DNA from: Acheta domesticus
Taxonomy: Eukaryota > Arthropoda > Insecta > Orthoptera > Gryllidae
Assembly: GCA_031308135.1 (NCBI GenBank)
Contig: JAHLJT010000631.1
Location: 266,958,948-267,022,947 of the forward strand
Direction: 5' to 3'
DNA: 64,000 nucleotides
Shown here one piece after another: positions 25,201 through 36,935 of this stretch. The notes beneath the pieces were generated by a model. It ran no database searches and was not told where the DNA came from. It saw only the letters and a program-made list of their open reading frames with translations. A program made the position numbers and the translations under genes. How positions within the stretch are numbered: position 1 is the first letter of the stretch; the number at the start of each line of letters is the position of its first letter.

Positions 25201-25470
25201 CGGGCGCAAATGGGATTATCGCGCGATGGCTGCGGTGGTGCTCAATGCGGGCAGTGAATCCGGCGGTCGTGCGTTCGAAGTTTGGCCGGTGCCCAGCGGC
25301 GTCCCGGCGCTCCGGACAGAGCTACGAGCTGGCGAGCGGCCCCTTCGCCGCCATTGCCGCTGCTGCCACGCAGTGGGCGCGTACGGGTGTTTGTGCATCC
25401 TGCTTCAAATCGTCTCTCGCTTTCTTTACTAAGGAAAATACGTGTTGAAATCCTTAGTAAAACGTAGATA
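25201..25470. other. GC-rich segment next to the minisatellite, SINE-like B-box
   Basis: The segment is GC-rich up to about 25400 and includes GTGCGTTCGAAGTTTGG at about 25268, which resembles a tRNA B box. It ends with a short hairpin, TTTACTAAGGA at 25428 and TCCTTAGTAAA at 25452. It may be a decayed tRNA-derived SINE, but no convincing A box is visible. Confidence 0.3.
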
Positions 25471-27147
25471 CATTGACAATGAATCAAGTTTATCGTGCCT
25501 ACGTAAAGATAATACTAAGCATTAAACGATGACTTACGTGAAGCTATTCACACTTTACAAAATAGTTAATGTTAACACAATAATAATAAAAATGAAAAAG
25601 CATAACCTTAAAAATATGTGCTGAAAGTATCTAATTTCGCTGTGTAACCAATATTGTTTTAAAATATTGTTAGTTTCAAAACACCGAAAAAAAACTGTGC
25701 CAAGAAAGTGAACTTGCGCACCTTTGACACCATATTCAAAATATTTATTTTTCAATGCGCGACATCACAAATGACACACACTCCTTTAATTCTTTGATTT
25801 TTGTCCGTTTCCTGCGAGCCCTTGAGAAATGTTACTGAGCGCTCTTTGCTCCCTCCAATTGGAAGCGGGCACCGCTGTGCGCGGCCTTCGGATGCAGTGC
25901 GATGGTTGTGCGAGCGCTGGCAGGCCGCGCGGCGGGGCAGTGCGCAAAGATTCGATTGAACACGGGCCCCATAAACCACGAAGGACGCGTCGTGAATGTT
26001 GCCAGAGCTATTGTCGTCGTTATCGTTCCCATTTATTGGAACCAATATTCCTTCGTAAAAGTTTGAAGACGAATACTTGCAGGTAATAAATGTACTTCTT
26101 TTGACGAAACGGTCCGCGTAAAAGGTTTTATTCAAGAAGAAATGCTCAAAGCAAAGCGATTTTTTCAAACCTGCTAGAAACAAGAAGATAAAATTATGTG
26201 TTTCGGCATATTGAATGTTTAAAAATATACTTGAAAAATAATACTTGCAAACATGCAGAAGTACAGAGAACGGAAAGAGCGAAAAATCTTTATTCATTCC
26301 TCTCCTCTCGAAACCTTTTAGGCTCATGGTAAAGATTCGTGCCATAATGGCAGCTAATTGCATCAGCTCTTAACATTGCTTCAAATACTAAGCTGGCTTT
26401 CCTTTCGAATGCGAAAGAAAGGCAAATGCAAATCTATGAATTTGTCATCCGTACAACTTTAATAGATTTTTTTATTTCTATTTCCGATCCTTATGTGCGA
26501 CAAATGGGGTTGAATATTTGAAGTTATTTAAATATTTTAGTTTCTTGGAGATCTTTGCAAGAAATTTGAGACGTTGGCATCCTTGTGTGTTCATCTTATT
26601 CAAAGGGTTTATGTTGGATTGGCACAGGAATGTGGTGAGTACCCTCCATCTTGAAACAGGAAAACACGTGTTTCTATTCCAAGATAAGATGGAATAGAAG
26701 CGCAAGTTTTTCCTTTCCCCTTTCCATCTTATATCAAACCCGGTTCAATCTCTTTGTATGTTCACAGACGATATGAAAATGGCCCTGCCGATAAATTGAA
26801 TTGTAAATACGCTTCCATGTGCAGCAAATGCTGTAAAAATAAATTCACATGCAAGAACTCACAATTCACTTCCAGGTTTTCTCTTCTGATCTGCGGGATA
26901 GCTGATTTGACCCTTTCACCATTCCTTTTTAATGCCAGTCCCTGCAGATTTTGCTCCTGAGCTCTACTGAAAGAGAGAGCATTATTATTCTAATGGTGTA
27001 TATGCTTCGTGAAAACGTCTATTATTTGATTTTCGACAAAACGTCAGTTGGATATGTGCCTTAAACAAGTAAGGTCTTGAAAATAAGGAAATACATGTCA
27101 TAATTGACATCATTTTGTTAATGAGTGAAAATGTTACACTTAAATCG

Positions 27148-27150
<3 letters not shown>
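25471..27150. other. Mixed stretch with a small GC-rich patch
   Basis: A GC-richer patch at about 25840-26000 gives overlapping frames on both strands, none recognised. The rest is AT-rich and holds no supported feature. Confidence 0.4.

Positions 27151-27151
<1 letters not shown>

Positions 27152-27191
<40 letters not shown>
27152..27191. repeat. (TA)n microsatellite
   Basis: About 20 TA units without interruption. Confidence 0.9.
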
Positions 27192-27194
<3 letters not shown>

Positions 27195-27299
27195 TATATT
27201 TGAAATTTTTATAATTTTAAATTGTCAATAAAATAATATATATTACTTTATAAGTTGTTCAATTTGCGATAATCAAAACTATTTAAGAAGTCATTGAAA

Positions 27300-27545
27300 T
27301 TATCCGGTTGACCACTGCCCCAGCAGGAAAGATAAAAGCGACGCGTGCAGCATAGTTTGGTCCTAATATTGAAGGAAAGTGGGGGAAGAGGGCTCCGTGG
27401 CAATGCAGTTCGCAAAGGCTTCAGCGCGGTGGCTGTGCTGCCCCGCGGCTTTTGAGGAGTTTTGCACTTGCCGTGTTAATTGGAAACTGCCCTCGGAGAG
27501 TCAACTCGGCCCCCAGCAAAGGGACGCACTGTAACTAGTAAGCCC
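27300..27545. other. GC-richer unique-looking patch
   Basis: Against AT-rich flanks this patch is GC-richer. A plus-strand frame of about 45 codons runs from an ATG at 27402 to a stop at about 27536 and contains four Cys. I recognise no domain. It could be a conserved exon, a regulatory block or an old repeat. Confidence 0.25.
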
Positions 27546-27903
27546 ACTTCCACGCAGGATAATTTGTAAACAACCACGAATTAATTAATGTGTATTACAA
27601 TTAAAACGCCATGGAGACTGTAGCAAACTATTCTCAAAACTAAGCCACAAGAGAAACCACGGACAAAGTTTTAATCATTATTGATTTCGTTATGTTTTTT
27701 ATCTGATTAACAATGAATTGTCTCTAATTGTTTATCGAATGAGATTGTGTGAAAAGAGTGTTGAGGTTAAGCTAGGAAAAAATTAGTTTCGATAAACAAA
27801 ATCTTTTTATTTTCACATCACATTGAATTCTTTGAGATTAAACTCCTCTTAACGTATTTTAATCATCTCTTCAAAGGGGAGAAGATATTACTGCGCTCCG
27901 TGC

Positions 27904-27913
27904 ACGCGCGCGC

Positions 27914-27984
<71 letters not shown>

Positions 27985-27985
27985 T
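27904..27985. repeat. (GT)n microsatellite with CG-rich ends
   Basis: About 35 GT units preceded by alternating CG (GCACGCGCGCGCG) and followed by CGCGTGCGC. Confidence 0.95.
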
Positions 27986-28910
27986 GCGCAGTGCGGTAGT
28001 TGGGCGAGTGGTACTTTGATTACATTACATACCTCGTTTGAGTATGATGTATAGCGTCCTCTTTTAAATTTCTTTTTCGTGTGACGGCTAGCTGCGCATT
28101 GAACTCAGCTAGTTCCTTGTTATCAATATTTATATTTTATGCTCCTGTTCAGAAATCTGTAGAATGTGGTCAGTCTAATTTTGTTTTAATATTTTGCTCT
28201 TATTGCATAAATGTGGAAAGTTCCTTTCATTTGTAATAAATTACTATGATAATTATCTGCAATTGGGTTGAACTTTTTCACTAGATGAGTGTCAATAACA
28301 TGATATAAAATGGTAGCCACTCACAATATGCAGGTACTTACTGATTCTTTGGAAACTGTCCGTTTTTTAAGTTGTCTGTCTTATTGTTTAGCTATTTACA
28401 CTTTTCATCACATAAATCTTCACAATTAAATGTGATGGCGTCTTAGATCCTATTCTAACCATTCTGTTATTTTTATTGTTACAAAACTTCTTTAATGTTT
28501 CCATTACTTTTTGAATTGGCATCAACACTTGTATCCTTGATTTACTACAATGTATCCGCTATTTTCAGAGCATTTTCCAATTACTGTGATCCTGTTATGT
28601 ATACTCCTAGAAGTTTCTGAAAGCGTTCTTTCCATATTTTTACTCTCCCATCTGTCACTGGGCAGGTGGCCTACCTTCTCCCAAACACTTTCCCTCGCGT
28701 GTTAAATTATTTTAATCGCGTTTCTAACAACTTAAATCTTATTATTAATTGTAACAATACGTTGGGCTTCTTATGGAGTTAAAATGTGTAGTTAGGTCCC
28801 CGAAGCAATCGAGAACAGACCGAGTTCGAGGAAAGGGCCAACGATTTCGCGCTTGCTCTTCAATATTACTCTACAAAAAGAAAATCTTGTTTCTAAAATA
28901 GAAAAAAAGG

Positions 28911-29116
28911 GTCGGCCCCGTGGCCGAGATCTCTAAGAGAGTAGTGCCTTTGAGATCTCGGACAGAGTGTCGCGAGTTGAAGTCCCACCTCGGACTTGGT
29001 TGTATGTTTTCGTCCTTTCACCTCCCATCATTACCATATCATTTCATCCTCAAACCATAACGCTTAATCCAAAAGTGGTCGCTAATGACTTATTTGTTGA
29101 TGCAACCTCAAAAAAT
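28911..29116 (+). mobile_element. tRNA-derived SINE with a Jockey-like LINE tail
   Basis: The head GTCGGCCCCGTGGCCGAGAT includes an A-box-like TGGCCGAGAT (28921). A B-box-like GCGAGTTGAAGTCCC lies at about 28972. The body ends with GTCGCTAATGAC (29078), TTGTTGATGC (29095) and an A-rich end. That tail matches the 3' tail of the two Jockey-type LINEs at 14.47 and 16.10 kb, which would supply the reverse transcriptase that moves the SINE. Confidence 0.8.
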
Positions 29117-30062
29117 GGAATTCAAATTCATATATAGATGGTACAGCTTTAGTATCAAGAAGGATCTACACACTGGGAATGAGTATTTAGATCATTTTAA
29201 TTAATTAAAGTGACAGGAAACATAGGGTTAAAGTTTATGGGGTTACGTATGAAAGTACGAACTGGTGTAAGAAAGATTAGACAGAAAGGACATTCTCAAG
29301 GCTAGATTCATCCGCACACGGAAGTGCCATTAAAAACCTACACTACTAACCTCATTTAAACAATTAGGTACTAGTATACGAGTACTACTTTCGATAATGG
29401 ATTACGATTACATTTCCAGATAAATCGAAACATTGCTAAAATATTATTACACACACTGTGTTCGTAAGGTAATGAAATCGTCTCATTCAAGTACAAACTT
29501 TCAGACGTTTAAAAGTGCGATGAGAAAGTGTTGGAAATTTCCATTAATGAAAGTGGATGGTAAGACGAGCTTTCAACGAGGCTAGAGGTTATGTATTCAA
29601 CTTCTTCACCCTTTCGCCAGACTTTTTGAATGTTTTAATAGGTTCTATGTAAGTAGGGGCGGAACGCGGAGCATTTGTAGTTCTGGTCTGGACTCATCAG
29701 GATAGTTTTGGATGCAGGATAGTTTTGGATGCGTCCTTGTTGGAATACTTTTTTTCTGCAAGCTTTATTTAATAAACGCTTTTTCGTTTCTCAATTTGGA
29801 AGAACAATAAGATTATTTTATTGGGTATTTAAAATAATTTCTTCATTTGAGGCAGTATAGAGAAAGGAATCTTATAAAATTTCGAAAGTATAAGACCACT
29901 TCAATGACTGGATACAGTGTACCATACTTTCTACTGAAATTAAACCATTTAACCAACAATATCCATTTAAATTTTACTCGTAAATGTTGGATCAAAATAA
30001 AGCGGGCATATAACGTGAGAATGTACGTCGTTTCCTTTAAAATATTATTTATTAATTTCTTT
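29117..30062. other. AT-rich spacer, nothing recognised
   Basis: A short internal duplication, GGATAGTTTTGGATGC, is present at about 29700-29730. No supported gene. Confidence 0.4.
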
Positions 30063-30300
30063 AACTAGCCAAATTTGCGACTGCAGAAAAAAGTATTAAT
30101 CTGTTGATCATACAAGATGGAGTTATGTCCAAATGGTTTTACTGGTTTAGGTGTGTGGTTGTACCATCTCAGGGACATTCATAGCTTTACTTATATGCCA
30201 GTGAAATTTTAAGCACACTTTATTGTGTCTTTTCAGATATTCATTTTTACCCATGTCGGGCATTCTGAAACAATATGTTCAATCGTTTCAGAATGCTTAT
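30063..30300 (-). pseudogene. R2-like LINE C-terminal fragment
   Basis: On the minus strand the frame reads TIEHIVSECPTW, then, past stops, SLRWYNHTPKPVKPFGHNS and ILYDQQINTFFCS. The H-x4-C (HIVSEC) zinc-knuckle half and the following WYxHxPxxV...ILYD block are the same region seen in the R2-like LINE at 17.5-18.1 kb. A perfect 12-bp inverted repeat, GCATTCTGAAAC/GTTTCAGAATGC (30260-30271 and 30285-30296), overlaps its start. Confidence 0.65.
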
Positions 30301-30330
30301 TTTATTCTACAAATAAAATAAGAACTCGTG

Positions 30331-30375
<45 letters not shown>
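30331..30375. repeat. (TTA)n microsatellite
   Basis: About 15 trinucleotide units next to the R2-like fragment. Confidence 0.95.
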
Positions 30376-30378
<3 letters not shown>

Positions 30379-30721
30379 GCATTCCTAGATGAAGCAGTTA
30401 AGTCTGGAGTTCCTCACCGACATCTATTGACTAGAATTTCTTGGAAACCCTTTATTAAATCCCTAACTTTAATACATGCTTCAGCAACCCACGATTATAA
30501 TGAGCTAAATTTCTTAGCAAACGACAAACACCTAATAACTGCACAAGTCTTAATATAAGTACGCTAATTAATTTTTACGCACATTAATTATGCGCGTGTA
30601 GAACAGTTTTCAAAGAAAACATTTTCAAAAATGATTGGTAAGGAAAAACCATTACAGCTTTGAAGCCACCAACGCGACACGCACCCATCCACGCGGAAGG
30701 CGCTGAGATAGGCCACTCGCG

Positions 30722-31112
30722 CCGCCCCGCCAGCCCCTCCCCGCCAGACCCTCCCCGCCAGCCCCTCCCCGCCAGCCCCTCCCCGCCAGCCCCTCCCCGC
30801 CAGCCCCTCCCCGCCAGCCCCTCCCCGCCAGCCCCTCCCGCCAGCCCCTCCCCGCCAGCCCCTCCCGCCAGCCCCTCCCGCCAGCCCCTCCCCGCCAGCC
30901 CCTCCCCGCCAGCCCCTCCCCGCCAGCCCCTCCCCGCCAGCCCCTCCCCGCCAGCCCCTCCCCGCCAGCCCCTCCCCGCCAGCCCCTCCCCGCCATCCCC
31001 TCCCCGCCAGCCCCACCCTGCCAGCCCCTCCCCGCCAGCCCCTCCCCGCCAGCCCCTCCCGCCAGCCCCTCCCCGCCAGCCCCTCCCCGCCAGCCCCTCC
31101 CCGCCAGCCCTG
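30722..31112. repeat. 15-bp minisatellite CCCCGCCAGCCCCTC
   Basis: About 26 near-identical units, a few with one base deleted (CCCGCCAGCCCCTC). The period and composition keep long frames open on both strands ([12 protein letters not shown] on plus, [13 protein letters not shown] on minus). These translate the repeat and are not evidence of protein. Confidence 0.95.
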
Positions 31113-31134
31113 CCCCGCCAGAAACGCTCCCCCT

Positions 31135-31560
31135 CCGCCAGGACGGTGGCGGGGGACGGTGGCGGGGGACGGTGGCGGGGACGGTGGCGAGGGGACGGTG
31201 GCGGGGGACGGAAACGACGGGGTCGGTGACGGTGACGGTGGGGGCGGTGACAGCGTGGAATCCTTCCATGGAAACGGAAGGCGGAGCGGAGGCGTGGTTT
31301 GGGAGGTGAGGTGGGCGGTGGAACGCGTGATTGGGCGCGGGGTCGAGGGGGCGGCGTCCGCTGACGGATGCGCCGGGTGACGCGTGGCAGAGGCTAATGA
31401 CAGGCGCCGCTTTTTGCGCCCCGCGCACAGCTGCTCCCTGCCGCTTCGCCGCCCGCTGCGCTGTCGGCGCTGCAGGTTGGGGACGGTGCGGGAAACGCCC
31501 CGTTATGCCATTTTTTTCCCAATTTTCTCCCCTCCAGTTACTCTGAAGGGGCGGGAATTT
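31135..31560. promoter_or_regulatory. CpG-rich island with a 13-bp GGTGGCGGGGGAC array
   Basis: A short array of GGTGGCGGGGGAC units (31145-31212) leads into CpG-rich sequence up to about 31560 that includes GCGCCCCGCGCACAGCTGCTC. It could be a promoter-associated island. I find no TATA box, initiator or splice site that would settle orientation. Confidence 0.3.
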
Positions 31561-32450
31561 ATTCAAATTCGGACTTACATGTTGTTCTCCAGCCGATTAG
31601 CCTTATGTAGATGGTAGTGGGCGGTATCTTGAACATACTAATTAAAAGTAACTTATTTCTAACTTAAAACTATACAGCGCGCCTCTTTGGGCCTTGCCTA
31701 GTTTATTGACAGTTATACATTTATATCGTGTCGTAGAAGTTCTTTATAGTGTTATGCGATAGTTACGAGAAACGGTTATCTTGAAACAATTGGAATTTGT
31801 AATAAATTAGAATAGCTTTGATATTATGTAGAGGTACCTATTCCGATAACCGAGATTGTTAGGGTGCTTACTGACTTTTGGAGTCGATACAGCTCGTTTT
31901 TTAAGAGATGCGATGGACTGCGCAGTAAATATGACAATGGTTCATGGTACATCACATTGATGTACTGGGAAACACGCTTTCGTAAAAAAAAAACTTATGA
32001 ATGAAATAGTTGAGGGTTTCTAGAAAGATTACTGTGGGTTATTTGTTTAACTGATACATTCACTATCTTAGAATCATTACATCTCATTAAATTGCATTCA
32101 TGTATCATTGAAAAAATGTCCTAGTCATAGATCATAATTCAAAAATTACGAAATCATTTTTTTTCCTTTTGTTAACATTTAACCGAAATACTCACAAATT
32201 CATAAGTATCAAAGTCGAAATCCAGCATACGGAATGAAATATTTTTAGGGCAATAAATAAAATCAAGAATCGACAAACGTAAGAGAATTGTTGTTATATG
32301 GAACGAAATATTTATATTTGAAAACATTCCCAAGTAAGGATAAATAATAAATTATATATTAAACATTGATGCTCCGAGTGAATTTCATTTCCTTCCCATT
32401 CTTCCTCAAAGTTAAACTTCTACCCGTTTGCTTCTATTGTCCCTAAATGC
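31561..32450. other. AT-rich spacer, nothing recognised
   Basis: No supported gene, RNA or repeat. Confidence 0.4.
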
Positions 32451-32459
32451 ATTACATAA

Positions 32460-33505
32460 ACAGCATCAAGGTGCGAAGTCACTCTCACCGAAAATGATAC
32501 AGATTTGTCTTTAACTTCAAATAAACTGTTGAACGTATTTTGACATTTGAAGACAATCTTAATGTGTAGGTTAATTTCTTACTCATGAAGGTGTGTCGTA
32601 GTGTATTTTTCCGAAAATGCACTTACAAACGTCGTTATCTCTAGCCCTAATAAATTCCTTAACTTTTTTATGACATAGTGTAAAACGTACATTTATCTTT
32701 GTATTGCAATAAGAAGCACACATTCTATTATCAATATTGTTTCAAATTTGGCTCAAGCAAAATCAATAAGTCAAATGACCATTGTTTCGTAAAACGTCGA
32801 CAAAAGACTCAGGTTTTCTCATCAACCACTCGAAAATCCTACTATTCCAAGTGTACTGTTTCCATTCCGGCGTCAAACGCAGCAAGGCATAGGGATCCTC
32901 AATGCAGTCCGGACCGGGATAAACTCTCCTACAAGGGCTGGAAGTATTTGCATTACTAAACTGAACATTCGCGATGGGGCTTCCCTATCATAGTATAAAT
33001 TTACTTTCGCCGAAAATGTGCAGATTTTATAGTATTTAACTTGCAGTAAATATTAAAACGGTTATTGTTATCTTTGTAGGTGGGTTAATTTCTTACTGAT
33101 GAAGGTGTGTCGCGATGTATGCATTTGAAAATCTATTTACAATCATTGTGTAAGAATAATCTTAGCATATTTTTATGACATTCTACAAAGTATACATTTA
33201 CGTATTTGTTGCAATGTGAAACACGTATTGTAGTACAAAAATTGTTGTAATAATTCCCCCGAATTGTGCGCAAGCAAAAATTCATAAATCCATTTTCAAT
33301 TGTTTCGTTAGGCTCCGCGAACGTCTTAATGTTCCCATCAACAATTCAAAAATTATTTACTCACTTACAAATCTATTTCCATTCCTGCGGCAACGCGGGT
33401 CATCAATGGAGTCCCCTCCGGGATCAACTCTCCTCCGCGGGCTGGCAGCATTTGCATCCAGTTGCATTACTAAGCCGAGCATTCGCGAAGGGGGTTCCCC
33501 GGGAG
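32460..33505 (+). repeat. Diverged tandem duplication, about 515-bp unit
   Basis: Copy 1 (about 32470-32990) and copy 2 (about 32995-33505) align in order: GGTTAATTTCTTACT-ATGAAGGTGTGTCG; a TTTTTATGACAT block; GCGCAAGCAAAAAT / GCTCAAGCAAAATC; a TTTCCATTCC block; a GGGATAAACTCTCCT / GGGATCAACTCTCCT block; and GCATTACTAA-GAGCATTCGCGA. They differ by many substitutions and indels, so the duplication is old. Confidence 0.75.
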
Positions 33506-33735
33506 GAAACTATGCCAGCGCCGCAGGCGGCGCGCGCCCGGAAGTTGCGGGCGATCAAGCGCGCCTCACGAGGCGGTGGAGGGGGACGCGGACGTGGAGG
33601 GGAGGGGAGGGTGTTGACGTAGGGGGGAAGGGGATGCCGCTCCTCCGGAGAGCGAAAACGCGAGTGCCGGAAGAGCCACAGAAACGCAGGAGGATGGGTG
33701 CTGTTTGCGAATGAGGGTAGAATAAGGTGGAGGAA
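33506..33735. other. GC-rich, purine-rich block
   Basis: It adjoins the end of copy 2 of the duplication. Composition is G-rich with overlapping frames in both directions; none is recognised. Confidence 0.35.
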
Positions 33736-34960
33736 GGAGGAGATGAGGTCATGGGAACTATTAGAAATGGGAATGGCCTGCGACCCAGAAGGAGGGGATT
33801 AAAACTGAGGTTTCAGTGAAGGAAATCCAGGCGATATAAGAAGAAGATAGGTAATGAGGACAGGCGGCGCGGTGCAGACAATGCAATGTCTCAATGTTCA
33901 GGATGTTGCACATTACATGACCGCTACCCCCCGCTGATTCAACCGCTCTTGTAATAACGTCTTCTCAAAATGGTACCTGGTTTATTATATCACTTTCCTC
34001 GTTTTCCATTTCGTACGTTGTCTTAAATTTACTGAGATATTCCACTGTTCATGGAAACTTTAAATTTACTTACTTTAAATTCATGTACTACTCACGGATC
34101 TTATATCTTTCCGATCGCACTTCGCGACTTCCCGCGGCGTTCTGGTTCCTTATTAAGGGACTTGTACCAAATGTGCCCCGTTGCTAGGCAGGGAACAGAT
34201 GACTAGGTTACAGTAGATGACAATTCGTGGGAGGACATGGTTGAAGAATTTGTACAGTACTGTCAAAAGAGGAAAGGAGGAGTAACCACAACTGTGACAA
34301 TGATATGAAGCGTTGTTAGTTGCGGTGCTGGTGGTGACTTGCTGACGCGGCAAGGTGTACAACTGACACGCGAGGAACCAACTGGTGCATTAGTGATGGC
34401 GATGGTGGTGACTATGGTGAGATACTTGTGGTTACGTTACGAATGTGTGAGCTTGCAAATGTTACAGGAGATGCACGTGAGTGGGAAACCAATGTATGGA
34501 AGACTAAAGAAACAAGTTGATTTGTTACCTTGGTTGAAAAACCGATAGGAAAATTATGTCTGACTAGCCATAGTAATAGTGCCTATAATGTTGAAAAAAT
34601 GGGTCAAGGCCTTTGTGGAATGTGCGATTGGTGGCATCAAAGACATAGAACAATGTAGATAATACTTGAAAGCAACAACGAAAACATGCAAGATATGTGA
34701 ACGTTGGAATGTTCCAAACGGGTGAAAATAAGATTGAGTTCTGTAGGTATTGGAAATGACTTAGATTACAAGAATAATATGTAATGTGCAGGTACGTCGC
34801 AAGTAAAAAAGATGAGAGGCAATGTGACGACTAAGCAAATAGCGGATAACGGGCCGCCCGCTAAGACGGCAGAAGCATGTGGTGAAAGTTGGAAGACGTG
34901 GGTGGCGGGGTAGGTTTCGGAGAGCGCTGTGAACTACTAGTCGGTGGGGGAGGGATGGAG
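33736..34960. other. Unrecognised stretch of moderate GC
   Basis: Chance frames only. No splice-bounded exon or domain that I can support. Confidence 0.35.
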
Positions 34961-35019
34961 TTGACAATCGAGTGAGGTGGGAGGTTTAGTGCAGATGACT
35001 GCAGTAGCGAGGTGTGGCG

Positions 35020-35690
35020 AGGTTGGTGATGGTGATATTGATAGTGATGATAGTGGTAATGGGGATGATGACAATGGTAATGATGGTGGTAATGATAATA
35101 AAGGCACTGGTGATGATCCTTGTAATGGTGGTGGTGGTGATTCTTGTAATCGTGGTGATGGTGGTGATTCTTGTAATAGTGGCGGGAATGATTCTTTTAA
35201 TGGTAATGGCAATGGTAACGATAGTAATGGCGGAAGGAGTAGGGATGTCTGGAAGGGAGAGGTGTGGTGAGGATGGTGATAATGATGATTTTGATGGTGA
35301 TGGTGAAGATGGCGATATTTATAGCGATAGAAACACTAACGGAAATGGTGATGATGGTGATGGTAATATAACTGGTTTTAAACATTTTGACGGTTCTAAC
35401 AATGACTGCAATGGTGGTGGTGGCGGCGGTGATAATGATCATTGTATTGTGATGATTGATCATGGTATAGTGGTGATGATCCTTGTAATTGTGGTGGTGA
35501 TGGTGACGACAGCTTTGACGGAGACGGCATAGGAGGGCGTAACGAAGACGGTACACACAGGTGAGGCGATGTCTGGTTATAGCAATGACAAAAGCGGTGG
35601 TGATGCTGATCGTGGTATAGTAGTGACCATCCTTGCAATTGTGGTGGTGATGGTTACGAGAGCTTAGACGGAGACGCCGCAGGAGGGTGC
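35020..35690. repeat. Degenerate GATGGT/GATAATG repeat with a local duplication
   Basis: The stretch is dominated by imperfect GAT/GGT trinucleotide repeats, giving Asp/Gly/Asn-rich or Met/Val-rich frames. Within it a longer segment is duplicated: ATGGTATAGTGGTGATGATCC (35462) and CGTGGTATAGTAGTGACCAT (35610) each lead to AATTGTGGTGGTGATGGT and GACGGAGACG...AACGAAGACGG. Confidence 0.8.
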
Positions 35691-35985
35691 AACGAAGACG
35701 GCGCGTGCAGCTAGACGCGGCGTCGGCGGCGGATGTGGCGCGGAAGGCGGGGAGTCGGCAGCGCGGGGGCGGTGCCCGGAGCTTCCGGGCGCGGGCGCGA
35801 GAGGCAAGTTGGTATTTGATTAGCCGCAGCCGCTGCTGCTGCTGCTGCTGCTGCTGCCGGCAACTCTGAGGGAGCTGCGCTGCCGTTTGATACCGCAACC
35901 CGCCGCACGCCGCTTCGGAGGGCGCCACCGCCGCGCTCAGCAAACGCCCTTGGAGCGCGCTTCTTCTGTCCTGGCGCTGTTTGCT
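35691..35985. promoter_or_regulatory. CpG-rich island with (GCT)n tract
   Basis: CpG-dense sequence containing about eight GCT units at 35832-35857. It resembles the islands at 19.5 and 31.2 kb. Frames in both directions are composition-driven. It may be a promoter or 5' exon; no splice donor of comparable quality to the 19.7 kb one is seen. Confidence 0.3.
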
Positions 35986-36544
35986 GTTTCAACGTTCATT
36001 TCCTGTGGGAACAAACGCAGCACGAAGCCCTTTATGTACTCATTGATTCCGAGGTTAAATAATTGGTTTCTTATGGGAGGAGCGTTAATTATTTAGCGGA
36101 AGCGGTCTGTCGGTAATGAACTGCTACCTGAATAATTCAACAGTTTGACTACGGTTTAATTAAACAAAGGAAATGCAGAGGGGAATCTGGTTTGTTTGGA
36201 CGTCATGATATGGCAAAATAATTTCTCTACTATTTAATATGATTGATTTCGAGAAGATTTAAGAAAAATCGATTTTTTCGCCGTGCCACTCCTAAAAAAT
36301 GTAAACCAATCTTTTATGTGTAGTCAAGAAACTGGAAATGAAAAACATGGGGTATTAACTTAATAAAACATTCATAGGGTTCATTTGTTGCAACTCCTTC
36401 TCAGCATTTAAATTCACATGTAAAGTTAATTCCGTAATCTACTGTATGTATTCACAAACAACTTAAAGAAGGAAAAAAACAGAGAAATTTTGTCGGAAAC
36501 AGAGCTTTGGCCTTTTCGGTTCCACCACGTTGGGCGGAGGCATT
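35986..36544. other. AT-rich spacer, nothing recognised
   Basis: No supported feature. Confidence 0.4.
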
Positions 36545-36799
36545 GGCGGATCCAGGGGGAGGGGGGCATGGGGGCATGCTCCCCCCAAAAAGGCTTAGAG
36601 TTTTCGTTTATCTAACTTTATTTGGCAAAATTGATTTAAATATTTATTTATGTGCTTGTATTATGTATTATGTATTTATTTAAACAATAATATTGCGTAG
36701 TATCACATTTACAGTACATGAATAATATACAATATACGTTTATTTGACAAAAATCTATAATGCCCCCCCCCCCCCCGAAATGAACGGCTGGATCCCGCC
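36545..36799. mobile_element. Short hAT-like MITE
   Basis: The left end GGCGGATCCAGGGGGAGGGG and right end GGCTGGATCCCGCC form short inverted repeats (GGCGGATCCAG against GGCGGGATCCAG). Both are followed inward by G-rich and C-rich runs. The interior is AT-rich and without a transposase. The GGCGGATCCAG end is typical of hAT-superfamily non-autonomous elements; I could not find a clean 8-bp target duplication. Confidence 0.6.
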
Positions 36800-36935
36800 C
36801 GGGGTGGAGAACAGCATTAATCCCTGAAGTCGCCTTGCAGCGGTTTCACCTCTTTGAATGAGAACTCCCTGTAGCACAGCAGCACGGTAATCCTGCTCTA
36901 AGGAAGACTGCGTCATTCCCTCATGTCGAGAAGAT

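Noticed and set aside
24337..25209. 290-codon minus-strand frame and overlapping plus-strand frames
   Set aside because: They translate a 12-bp minisatellite; all are repetitive and open on both strands for compositional reasons.
30588..31566. Long Gly/Arg/Pro-rich frames on both strands
   Set aside because: They are produced by the 15-bp and 13-bp minisatellites and the adjoining CpG island.
35014..35943. 172- and 248-codon frames over the GAT/GGT repeat
   Set aside because: Low-complexity trinucleotide repeat; both strands are open and no domain is present.
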